Source: Coffea arabica (Eukaryota; Streptophyta; Magnoliopsida; Gentianales; Rubiaceae). From it: a stretch of 64,000 bases of DNA. The position numbers and the translations under genes were made by a program. The stretch covers positions 13,971,638-14,035,637 of the forward strand of contig NC_092314.1 in assembly GCF_036785885.1 (NCBI RefSeq), read 5' to 3'. Positions 22,356 to 33,000 of this stretch are shown here, piece after piece (within the stretch, counting starts at the first letter, position 1; the number at the start of each line of letters is the position of its first letter). The notes under the pieces are model-generated. The model saw only the letters and a list, made by a program, of their open reading frames with translations. It ran no database searches and was not told where the DNA came from.

Positions 22356-24664
22356 ATGGCTAACTTGCTGCCGATGCGAGATATCATGCCTCACATGAAA
22401 AATTGGAGCTGCATCGTCACTGTTCAGGAAAAGCAACATATAACAAACTCAATGGGGACACCAACAAGAAAGCAGAAATTTGTTTTCTACGATTCAGAGG
22501 TTTGTCGAAGCCATTGCTCATGTTTAGATTTCAGCATTTAAGTACACTATTGTTTTGCTTTCTTTATGTTGTATTAACTTCACCTCTTTAAGTAGGGATC
22601 AAGATTCAAAGAAATCATCTTCAATGATGATATTGCTAAAATGAGCAAGATTCTGCAGGTCTATAAAAAATATAAAATATCCAATGCTGAGGTCAGAACC
22701 ATACCGCCAAAGTTTCAAACATCTGAACTCACTGTTCAATGGGATATAAGCAGCAGGACTGTCATTGACGAAATTGCTGATGATGATGAAGTCATGCCTG
22801 TAAAATTCTGCTATTCAAAGTTTACTGACTTAGTTCAATACATGGATGACAAAACTAAATCAGTGGGTGAGTCTTTCGATGCTTTGCTCTTAATATGTTT
22901 ACGTTCTGACCAGAGTTTTTTTATAATCCCCTTCTTTGTATTGTTCGCAGACGTGCTGGGAGTTGTGATTGGTGCACTTGAGAAGAAAACTGTTATCAAA
23001 AACTCAAAGCAATCAGATGTTCAGAAATTTGTCCTGCTTAATGAAGAGTAAGAGCTTCAATCCTCGGTTTATGCAAAACTTCACACAGCCTTTATTTTTT
23101 TTCCCTCTACAACCACTCTCTTCAGTCTGTAACTGTTAATTTTTATCACGAGCACAGATCACAGACGGTGCTCTTGTCTCTATGGGATAGTTTTCTGGCT
23201 AATGAGGGACAGGAAATACTATCTAAACTTCACAGCTATCCGGTCAGCATTGCTCGCAGAGTTAGAGTCAACAACTATAATGGTCTGTCCCTATTTTACA
23301 CTTAAACATTTTCACCGTTTAGCCTTTTCTGCCTGCCTGCAACACCTGTAAAGATATGTATACTTTATTTTCGCCATACAGGGGTCGCACTTGGTACTTG
23401 GTTTGATTCAGTAATTCTTGTTGATCCACCTATACAAGAAGCAAGAGAACTCAAGAACTGGTGCGATATATTTCAAATCATCGTCCTCTATACAGTTTAG
23501 CTCTAAATTCTGTCCCCACTTTCAGTCTTACTACTTTTTATGTCTCCTTTCATCCAGGGCATTGAGAAACACTAAGTTGTTTAAGGAAGTTGCCGAAAAA
23601 AAGAACTATATTAAATATAATCCACAGCTGTCACTAAAGTCAGATCAGAAAACTACTTGGATTTGTAACATAACTTCGTCACAAAAGGTTTGGGACTCGA
23701 ACATGTTGCCCTGCTTTCATGCTCTTTTTTGTGTACGATTGTCTTTTTTTACTTATACTTGCTCACCTTTAAGACTATATGGGTGAAGGCAGAGTTCTCT
23801 TTTGAGCATATCTTCCAGAAATATTGATACATGAGCTGTAAGAATTGTTGCCGAGCTACAGTAGCAGACTATCAAGTTGAGTTTACCTGTAACTCGTGCA
23901 AAGAGAAACATCCTGCAGTACCTAGGTGCTAAATAATATACCTGTAATATATTAGTTTGTATTCGCTGCTATCTAATGCTGGTTCACATCAAAAAATTAC
24001 TGCATATTATGTGCCTATTTTCAGATGCCGCTTTGATGTTGATTTGACCGATAGCACCGGCGTGATACCAGCTTCAGTATTTGGCGAATTAGCAGAGAAC
24101 CTACTGACGTTTAGTGCACTGGAAGCAATGCAGCACTTTAATGAGGTTCTTGCTTCCTAAATCCTGATAATAAAAGTATTCTATACTTTTTATTCTTACT
24201 TTTCGTTCCCTTAACAGAATGTTGCACTTCCCCTCAAGTTTGTCCACAAGGAGCTCAGATCAAAGACGTTTCTGGTTCATATCAAACCCGTGCAAACGCA
24301 GCTGGCAGATGCAAGGCAGCGCTACACAATTATATACTACTCTGAAATTATTGATGATGCTGATTCTCCACAGTTAACAAGTGAAGTGAAAGATGACCCT
24401 CCTTTCCCCAGCAAAGAATCTGGTACTATACAGCTCGGAACTCCAGGTAACTCACAAGCACTACACAATTTTTTGTTCTGCGTTTATATTTTACTTCGGC
24501 TGAATAATGTGACATATCAAACAAATATGGTCGCAGGAGAGAATAGCGCTCGTTCAAAGGTTTGCGTTCGCCTTTCTGAAAGGTTTGATGAACCAGAAAG
24601 CACTGAAGCTGAAGAGGATGAAAATGCAGAATGCAGCTCTAGCAAAAAGCAAAGAATCAACTGA
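22356..24664 (+). pseudogene. RPA1-like (replication protein A large subunit) gene of the Helitron, one stop
   Basis: Begins MANLLPMRDIMP at 22356. Exons I can place: 22356-22499, 22596-22866, 22951-23047, about 23160-23280, 23383-23460, 23559-23688, about 23787-23925, 24024-24145, about 24219-24446 and about 24537-24664. Together they give two OB-fold-like segments and the C-terminal OB fold with its Cys4 zinc ribbon (CKNC, 13 residues, CNSC, about 23835-23900), then an acidic tail. This is the plant RPA70/Helitron RPA domain order. RPA coats single-stranded DNA; Helitron copies are thought to help strand displacement. A TGA at 23825 sits where families have Trp (YWYMSC), so this copy is interrupted before the zinc ribbon. 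Lies 123 bases after RepHel, same strand. Confidence 0.85.
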
Positions 24665-25579
24665 CTTGTAACTGTTAGGCTTTTTGTCCACGAAATCTGT
24701 AGTTTCTATCACTGCCATGCTATCGTATATTTTTGCAAGGTTGCTTATGCATTCCTAGAAGGGTCATTGATGTATTAATGAAAGATGTCTTTTGTTCATG
24801 GATACCCCTTAAACTGATTTTGGTCTGCCAACTTTTACGTTTGCTGATAACCTGCAATCAACAACAGCTATGTATTTGAATTGATGCTTTACAGCTATTA
24901 TGTACTGGTTACAGTATCCTTTGAATTCACCTTCTACTTTATTTAGCTTATTAAGTGACCTTGTGGTAAATGTACTATCTGTTATACGCCAACTTTTGCT
25001 GAATGCCTTTATCAGAGCTATTCAAGTTTTCTCCTGCACATAAATCTCTTATTAAATAGCGCACCAACTATTGTAAGCTCCACTTACTATGCTCAGCAGC
25101 TCAGACTTAGTGTATCTATTAGCCTTAAATTGTGTAGTTGTGCAGGCTCCAATTCATTTGCAGAAACTCAGATTTTTTCCTCACCGTAACTATGTTATCC
25201 AATATGTTGTGGCCTTAGTTGATTTAAAACTCAGTAGATATTACCCTGTTCTGCATTCAATTCTTAGCTGTGCCCTTACCATTCACTTCTTTTAATATTA
25301 ACCTGTTCTGCTTCTTTGATGTGACAGATCATTAAACCCCTTAACCCTGAAAAAAGCTAGAGCTAGCCTAACCATAAACAAATTTACTAAAAAACTCTGT
25401 TAACCATTCATTGCTTATATATAACTACTTCTTCAATGGCTCATACACCCAAACAAAACACTTCAAGTTGAGCTTCCTACTTACTTCCCTCGGGTTATCT
25501 CTAACTTTCAATTGTTGTCTTTGTCTTCATATGATTGCATCTTTGACACTTTTTTTTTATTAGCTTCTCAATCACATCA
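24665..25579 (+). other. Helitron interior between the RPA-like and B3 genes
   Basis: AT-rich and T-biased like the rest of the element. I see no recognisable coding exon. It may hold the RPA-like gene's 3' UTR and the promoter of the B3 gene. Confidence 0.45.
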
Positions 25580-26658
25580 ATGGCAAAAGGTTCATCTACC
25601 TATGGATTAACAAATAGCGGCTCAATGGCCTGTTGTTTTCTACTGAAATGCAATCACAGAGGAGAGGTCTAATTTTCTTCTATGTGATCGAAATTACTTG
25701 TTAACAATGTGCAGTACAGATATATATGTTCATTTGACATTTCCTATTTTTCTTTGCCAAAACGCAGATTCTCCCTGCTCAGTTCAAACTATTACTTACT
25801 CAGCACCAACGTAATACAATTATTCTCAGGCATGGAACTTATAAATGGCCTATTGTAGTCGGCGATCGTTCATTTCAAGAAGGCTGGGATGAATATTGCC
25901 GTGAAAATATTACAAACAAACATGATATGTTGCTTCTATGACATACCGGCGATCTCATCTTTGATGTCATACACTTTTCCGAGCTGTAAAAACAGGTTTA
26001 CCTATCTTGGACAGTCCCATTACTAAATTTATTGCAGGCTGTTGCTGCTCATGCACAAGGTCAGTTTATATTAACCTTTATATCGTGCAGTTAATTGTAG
26101 TAAAATCTTCTCTAATTTATTATCTGCTAAATAACTTCACATAGTGCAGCTTCTATAATAATTCAACAGTTAGTTTCTTCATCAATAAACCCAAATTTAA
26201 CCCAAAATCTCGCTAATTCGATTTGCTTCTATCAAACCTTCAATACAGCAAGCCCAAACACATTGGTAACCTATCTGTACACTATTTCTTTTTCCGTCTC
26301 TCACTGCATTACTTTAAACCAAAGCTATATAGTATGTTCGCATATCTGACTTTCATTCTTTTTCTATCAGAAAATTCCAAGATTCGTCGATCACTTCGTT
26401 AATGAACAAAGAACTCCAACGCTTCTTATTAGGACTGGAGAGAAAATTACATCCATAGGTGTAAAAGGAAAAAAACTGAAAACAAATTGGAGAAGCTTCG
26501 TTCTTCAGCACCAGTTGCAGCACAATGAAATCCTTGTCTTCATTCCAGAATCATCAACTACCTTCACACTTTTAGTCTTTGACGATAATGGGGTCGAGAG
26601 AGTCTTTCCATGGTCTTACACCTTCAAAATTTATTCTAATTGTCCTGCTTGTACCTAA
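25580..26658 (+). pseudogene. Two-domain B3 (REM-like) DNA-binding protein gene carried by the Helitron
   Basis: Likely exons are 25580-25666 (MAKGSSTYGLTN start), 25768-25989, a small one at 26039-26060 and 26371-26658. The second reads ILPAQFKLLL, RHGTYKWPIV, FQEGWDEYCREN and HTGDLIFDVIHF in order, the strand-helix pattern of a plant B3 domain (W-V, F-GW-EF, L-GD-L-F, F-V-IF). The last exon gives a second B3-like unit (IPRFVDHFVN, KTNWRSFVLQHQL, NEILVFIPES, FTLLVFDDNG). Tandem B3 domains are typical of the REM family, whose members bind DNA in reproductive meristems. A TGA at 25939 replaces an Arg expected before HTGD, and the second exon ends in TAA at 25987 unless spliced earlier. Introns by eye. 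It lies inside the Helitron, 388 bases from the 3' hairpin, same strand as the other cargo. Confidence 0.72.
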
Positions 26659-27045
26659 CTTCTGCAGTATGTTTTCTCTATAACCGAAGTTCCCTCTTCC
26701 CTTGAACCTCTCCACCGCATATGTTTCACTTTTTTATTTCGTTGAACCGCGCTCTACATTCCTGCCAAATATAACTGCATTGCAATGAAATTAAATATGC
26801 AGTAAATATGTTATGAATACCTAACATCTATTATGAGCTTCAATTTTATTCACCGCAATTGTTTCCTTTTCGATCTTTTCCTTGATGCCGTGTAAAATGC
26901 AAACATTTATTTACTCGCGTTTTCCTACAATATCGCTTATTTAAAAAATTAATTATTTCATAACCAAATAACTTAAATGCAACCCATACGATTTGTGATA
27001 TCCTCACTTGAAAATTGGGCCATTTTCTGGGCAACATAAAACTAA

Positions 27046-27076
27046 CACCGCGCAACACGCGGTGATCCCCTCCTAG
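27046..27076 (+). other. Helitron 3' terminus: hairpin and CTAG
   Basis: CACCGCG (27046-27052), loop CAACA, CGCGGTG (27058-27064): a perfect 7-bp stem. Eight bases later comes CTAG at 27073-27076, followed by T27077. This is the standard Helitron 3' end that signals termination of rolling-circle transfer. Confidence 0.95.
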
Positions 27077-27395
27077 TTTGAGTAAAAGCCACTACCTTCC
27101 CTAGGCAAGTTCTTGGTCCTCCATTGAAGGCCGTGAACTTGTAGGAAGGTTCATGTTTAACCCTTCCACGTTCAGAAATCGACCTTTTGGGCTTAAAACT
27201 CCTTACAATCTTTTCCCCAAATCGGCTCCATTTGCCCCATAATATTGCATATGGACAAATCATTACCTTCGTGTTTGGATGAACATGTTGGCCACTAGAA
27301 AGGTTGTCTAGGTGAAGAGGAGTCCTGTTTACAGTAGGAACTGGTGGATATAGCCTCAGCGTTTCACACAATGCTGCATGCAAGTATATAAACTA
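27077..27395 (-). pseudogene. P450 (CYP86/CYP96 type) pseudogene, part before the Helitron
   Basis: The minus strand reads YLHAALCETLRLYPPVP (K-helix with its ETLR), the ERG-KHEPSYKF region and FNGGPRTCLGK, the haem-binding loop with its cysteine, then AFTQ at the Helitron border. Wording fits CYP86/CYP96-clan fatty acid or alkane hydroxylases. Two compensating frameshifts lie around 27200-27250: the IWGKDC-EF motif is readable only in another frame. The gene was therefore already damaged, or has decayed since. Everything upstream of the K-helix is missing in this window. The C-terminal rest is at 13699-13978. Confidence 0.85.
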
Positions 27396-27884
27396 GATTT
27401 TGTAGCTCATCAGACTTAAAAAGCCTGAAATTCTCAGCTGCACTTAAAAAGCCTGAATATCTCAGCTTCACTTTGAAAACAGATTTCCAATTCAAGAAAA
27501 GGGAAAACACTTATTTCCCACGTTGTTTATTCATCAATAACCTTGCAAGTTTGCTTTGATGTTTCCAGGAATCAAAATCCTAGGTAAGTATTCCTTCACC
27601 CATATAGTCAAACAATCACCTCAACTCGAGTCCTTTTGGATGGTTGGCAATTTTAGCATTCATGTAGGGTGCTATCCTACGAATAAAATTTTCCCCTTCT
27701 TTTGGAGGGGTGCAAAATTTTTGAGTAAAGAAATATTAACTTGAAGTGAGGAATATTCTTAAGGAGTGAATCGACACATGCTGAACGGTACCTATTACTG
27801 AAATTAATGGAAGAAATGGAATATGTATCAAGTTGTTACAGACCGCAATGGGGGCACTAGGGCAAATATCCCCTTTTGTACCCA
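27396..27884. other. Intergenic DNA, no gene seen
   Basis: No supported feature apart from a short imperfect direct repeat (AAAAAGCCTGAA-TCTCAGCT) at about 27418 and 27446. No upstream P450 exon could be found here. Confidence 0.5.
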
Positions 27885-28350
27885 CAAAAATTTTAGTACT
27901 GTTTATATAAGGAAATATTATTCAAAATGTCCCTAACATTTTGTCAAATTAATTTGTTCATCCTTCATATTTAAAATAGTCCCTTACAAAATTAAGTCAG
28001 TAAAATTTAGTCCTATCCTAGGTTTTTAATCATATTTTAACTTGAAATTACCATGTGACTTACATGTAGTTATTTTTTATGTATAAAAAGGTCAAGTAGG
28101 GGCAAAAATGATTATGCATCGGGTCATTTGTTTAACTACAATCGAGCAAAAAAGTGATCATGTGTGAGGTACGTGATAGATTTAGAGTAAAAAGTGATCA
28201 AAATCTAGGTTATGACTAAATTTTACCGATTTAATTTTGTAAGAGATATAAAATTACTATTTTAAATGTGAAAGACAAAAAAATTCATTTGACAAAATGT
28301 GAGAGACATTTTGAACCATTTTCCCTTTATATAATTTTGAAAAAAATTTG
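27885..28350. mobile_element. Inverted-repeat element (MITE-like)
   Basis: Two arms of about 150 bases face each other: left arm AAAATGTCCCTAACATTTTG and onward, right arm CAAAATGTGAGAGACATTTT, with matching inner parts (TTTAAAATAGT, ACAAAATTAA, GTAAAATTTAGTC). No coding capacity. Target duplication not identified, so limits are approximate. Confidence 0.6.
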
Positions 28351-28605
28351 AACTTTTCCCCCAATAAGTTGTTGAAGTTAAATATTCATTCCACCCGATT
28401 TGTTGTTGCATATGCATGGGTGCCACAGAAACCAAAAGCCTTTTGCTCTAGTCATTTTATTTCCTTGGAACATGTGCTTCAGTACTCATTACGTAAATGA
28501 GTTGTCTGGAAATTTTTTTATACAACAACGTAAACTTATTTTCATATGAATAAAAGTGGAGCAGTTGTGCTGCTTAGTTAAAAACGAGGGTGGCATTTAC
28601 ATTTA

Positions 28606-29408
28606 GGGTCTGTTTGGTTAGAAGTAAAATATTTTTCTTGGGAAAATATTTTCCGTGGAAGTAATTTTCCCTGAAAATCATTTCCCTTTCATCATTTTTA
28701 GGTGTTTGGTTAACTTATTGAAAATATTTTCTTACTTCATTTTTCTGGTGTTTGTTTAACTTTTGAAATATTTTCACTTTTATCTCTATCTTTACTTTCT
28801 ACACATTATAACTACATACTTCTTCCCATGCAAAATAAGAAAATTTATCTCATTGTTTAACTTTAAAAAATCTTGGAGAAATGTATATATGAATAAAAAA
28901 TATCTCCTTAAGCAATAAACAAATTGCTGGTCATTTAGTGGCAAATATTAATCACATGCAATGCTTATTGTGACATATATCTTGCACTCTCACTGCTGAA
29001 AGTTTCTCTTGAAAAGAATGTCCCTATTATACATAATTAATTACTAGCATAGGATGAGCAGGATGAGATTTTTTTTTAATTTTGAATATACTAGGGGGAG
29101 GGGAGGGTTGGGTGGTACAGGGAAGGGAGTGTAAGGAAGAGATCTTGGGTTCGAATCCTCCTATTTACACTAAAAAAAAAAAAAGAACATACTACAAGAT
29201 ATTTTCAGTAAGTTTGGAACATACTACAGGCGGGATGCATGCCTTTCGGAAAACAACTTTAGTAAGTTTTGAAGGGAAGTTGTTTTCCATAAGATGAGTG
29301 AAAATATTTTACATAGGAAAATGTTTTCAGTAACTTTTGTGCAACCAAACACGAGAAATTAGGAAAATATTTTCCTGAAAAACATTTTCACCCGAAACAA
29401 ACGGACTC
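28606..29408. mobile_element. Inverted-end element with TTA flanks (Harbinger-like MITE)
   Basis: Left end GGGTCTGTTTGGTTAG and inverted right end GAGTCCGTTTGTTTCG, each flanked by TTA (28603-28605 and 29409-29411), the three-base target of PIF/Harbinger elements. The arms continue to match through AAAATATTTTCC-type blocks. A SINE (29094-29184) has inserted inside it. No transposase seen. Confidence 0.55.
29094..29184 (+). mobile_element. tRNA-derived SINE nested in a MITE
   Basis: B box GGTTCGAATCC at 29148-29158, an A-box-like GGGTGGTACAGGG about 35 bases upstream, and a poly-A tail to 29184. Target duplications GAATATACTA (29084-29093) and GAACATACTA (29185-29194) differ at one base. Same layout as 10642-10730. 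Confidence 0.75.
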
Positions 29409-29749
29409 TTAAACAAAAATTTTACCTCCCAAAGTCGCAACTCTCTTCTACGCCTCTCACAAACTCATATTTAAAGATGGACTTCTTTGTAATTTTAAAG
29501 ATTGCAACCATGTTAATAACTAATTGAGATTGCAAGGTGGTTTGGGGTGCATAATTATATAAAGAACCCATGCAGAATGTGTGTAGAATTAAAATTCTTG
29601 TAACAATTAGTTTAAAACACTGGAATGAATGGAATGTTCCTAAGATCCCAGATCTCACGGTCCTTGGATCCTCTATATATTATAAAACCTACTACGCAGC
29701 TTGGAAGTAGTAGTATAGCCATCTAAACCTCTACCTAAACAAACTAATA

Positions 29750-30052
29750 ATAATAATTTTGGAAACCTCCCATGACACTTCTAGCAATTTCACTAGCCTC
29801 CTTTAAAGTTTGTAAAATTATGTAAACCTCCCCTAAGGTTAAGGTTTTTATAAGAAAATTAGTCCAATTAGAAAAAGTAACATTAAAAAGTACTAATTAA
29901 GTAATTTTTTAATGTTATTGTTTCTAATTGGACTAATTTTGTTATCAAAACCTTAACCTTAATGGAGGTTTCTGTAATTTTACAAGCTTTAGGGGAGGCT
30001 AGTGACATTGTCAGAAACCTCAGGGGACTGAGGTTTCTAAAATTATCCCTAA
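29750..30052. mobile_element. Palindromic MITE-like element
   Basis: Facing arms: TTTTGGAAACCTCC, CACTAGCCTCC, CCTAAGGTTAAGG on the left and their complements on the right (CCTTAACCTTAATGGAGGTTT, GGGGAGGCTAGTG, GAGGTTTCTAAAATTATCC). The centre is a TTAATTAAG-like palindrome. Flanked by ATAATAATAAT runs that blur the target duplication. Confidence 0.6.
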
Positions 30053-33000
30053 TAATAATAATAATAATTCTATTTCATAATTAAAAAACCCCCAATGTAA
30101 GTTAAGGTAGAGGTTTTAATTTCTTTTCCATGTTGCCAGCACAAGTTTTAGTATAAAAAGAATACATCGAGTTCCCTTAGTTGGAGTAATATATATCATG
30201 TTAGGTTCCGGGCTGTGGACTGTGGAATTGGTGTTTGACATCCTTTCAGAATAACCCAATTCAACGTTGTATGCTGTTGGATATTGGCATGGATTAGTTT
30301 TGTGCTTGTCCAGATGAATGAAGCCAGAACTAGACCGGGCTTTTTTCACTTAAGGGGGGGAAAAAGATTTAGGCTTTTCTTTGTTATTAGAGTTTCAAAA
30401 CATAAAATTGTCTTAAAACATGATTCTGAAACAAAATCATAAATACCCCCAAGATCTAATTTAATCTGTAACAATATTAAGTAGCTGATACAAATTTCTC
30501 TTGTTGAATTCTCAAATCCTTTCCTTTCTCCATACCTCCTTATAAGACTTAAAATCTCACTTGAAACTTTTGGAAACATCTTTTTCATATCATAATGATA
30601 TATGGTTGAATCACTTAAATTCGTATTCATAAATGGTTTCTTCCATTCTATACCCTAAAAGGTACATGATAAGATCAATGAATCTAGTGTTTTAGTTGTT
30701 TGAACAAGTTTAAATTTTGTAGGCAAAAATTTAAGCAAGAGGTGGATAATAATTTTTGAACTTTTTACTGAAACTACACCTTATAGTTTGTGTGCTTATT
30801 TTGTGCCTCAAGGATACAAAATATATATATAAAAAAAAGGCCTTCATAAGTTAGAAATTTATAACAAGTTTCTTTTGTCTAAACATGAGTGTATCAAACT
30901 AGATTTTCTCTACTAGTGTTTATATTCTGATGGAAATTTTTCTGGTTGTTTGGAAAAATAATCATAGTAAAGAAGGAAAATTCGAAAAAAAAGGAAAGCA
31001 TAGTAAACAAATTTAATCACATACACAGTTCAACCCAAGAAAAGAAATCGGATTGAGGACTAGAGACCATGACTACTTGCCCATCAAAACCCAATTTGAT
31101 ATCTGAAGAACTAAGTAGCCATATTTAGAAATTTAAACGACTAAAGCAAACTGTTATTCAAAAGTTCAATAAATCAAAGCTTCATAGTTTTTTTTTCCTT
31201 TTTTCCTTTTTGATGATATAATAATTCTTAAGTTCTGGCTAGATTTCGTAATCCTAAGGGGTTGTGTCATAGCAGAACAAAGGCATCACAACCATCACCA
31301 ACTTTGACTTGTATCCTCTTCGATTCCCTTCTACACCAAGCATTCAATAAATAGATCCCCCATTGGTGTTTAAACGACATTGAGATATATGACCCCAATA
31401 AAAAAATCCTCTGGGGAGACACTAAGGATTTTTTAAAAGAAAAGTTCATAATGCGGCCTAGGAGTCTAGGACATGGTTTGCAAGTCCAAAGAAGTTAAAG
31501 GATTCGGGTTTCGGGATGTAGAAATTGTTGGGGTGTTTTAATGAAAAAAATACAAATTTTTCATAATTATTTACTGATATTTCGGTCACAAGTTCTATGC
31601 ACAAATGGAGAATTTTTGTAACGGATATAAGGGCCATATTAATGGTAATTTGACAATTATAAAATTAATCTAAACCATTATATTTTGTAATTGAAATTGT
31701 CTAACGATTATTCTTACTTACCTATTTGTGATTCCTATAAAAATCTACCTATAAATAGAGCTTAAAGCAATATCTTTTTGAGGTTCTCTGTACTTGTCTT
31801 TCTAAATCTATATCCTTTGGTGGAATACTTGTAGTCTATTCTTTGCTACTAAAAAATAATGTTAGTAAAAAAAAATAGTTATCTTATATAGATCAAAGAA
31901 TGGTGTTCAGTTAGGTTTTTGTCTAACTCGAATACTATAGATTGAAGCAGAAGATAATGAGAAAAGATTGAGTTGTTTTTGAGACCCCCAAGAATTAGAG
32001 ATGAATTTTTATATGGTGTCTTATGTTTGTGACCGGCACGAGATTGCAAGTTTGGGGTTTACCAAATTCGTGAAAGGATCGTGGTGATATTCATGTGCTG
32101 TTCCTGCATCAAGATTTTTCATGAAGCTAGCAGACAAGCATTTTTTGAAGTGGAGGAGTCTGATGTGGAACGAAAAACTCCAAGTTGAAAACCCTATTGC
32201 CACCTCAATAAAGATACCCAAGAAATCATCATAGGATTTATAATTAAGGTCTTCAACATAGTTTTATTTAGTATGTTTATTTACTTAGATGTATCATGTC
32301 ATTAAAGAAAGATCGAAGAAAAGAGCTCGTGGGGGAAAATTTCAATTGATCAAGCGCCAGATCCATGGCTCTCCAAGCCGGATCTACATCAGATAGTTGT
32401 GAGATTTCAGCAGTTTTGTCTTTTTTTTTTTTTGTTTGCTTTCTATTTAAATGTTTTTAGTAGTTTCATGTTCGTTAATTAGTTTTCTTATTTTAATGTT
32501 TCATGTTCCTTATACCTTTTTTTACGTAAAAAGAGATTTTATTGAATTGAACATGAATTTACACAAGAGCAGAGGAATCTGCTGCACAAAAGTACTGCTA
32601 CAACCAATTAAACTATATAGTAGTACTGCTACAATCAACTAAACTATAGTTATGCTATCAACATTTAAGGAAAATGTCTTGGAGAAAATTCCAACTACGG
32701 CAAAGTAACCAGTTGTCTCTTGTACTCGATACATTCCTCCATTCTACCATCAGAGGCTTTATATTGGAACACCCCATAATTTCTCCGCTTCCATTTATAA
32801 TATATAGTTGCTCCTAGTGACAGCTTCTTTACTGTGTTTATCAATGACAACATGAATGTTCCTTGTACATTTTTACTAGCTTAGAGCCTATAAAAAGCCC
32901 TAGTCTTAATAGCTTATTATTATATCTTTGACATATTTATGACATTCTTACTTTGTACTGGTTGATTTATTCAACATTTCTCAAATGCCCTCCTCAAGGT

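Larger units (their letters stand above)
13979..27076 (+). mobile_element. Complete 13.1-kb Helitron with RepHel, RPA1-like and B3 genes
   Basis: The 5' end is TCTACCTATCTAGTAAAAGG after an A (13978). The 3' end is CTAG (27073-27076) before a T (27077), with a GC-rich hairpin 8 bases upstream. These are the defining Helitron features, including insertion between A and T and no target duplication. The ends are confirmed by the host: joining 13978 to 27077 on the minus strand restores the P450 reading AFTQ-MKAVVAAIIH exactly. Inside are a 658-bp tandem duplication of the 5' region, a pyrimidine-rich leader, then plus-strand genes for Rep-helicase (16495-22232), an RPA1-like protein (22356-24664) and a two-B3-domain protein (25580-26658). 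All carry stops, so this copy is probably not autonomous now, though it could be mobilised in trans. Confidence 0.95.

Noticed and set aside
13699..27395. P450 as a functional gene with a very large intron
   Set aside because: The intervening DNA is a Helitron with its own genes on the other strand, and the exons carry frameshifts and a missing base.
31500..32340. Possible solo LTR (TATA-like CTATAAATAGAGC at about 31749)
   Set aside because: I could not find paired TG...CA ends, a target duplication, a primer site or any retrotransposon protein.
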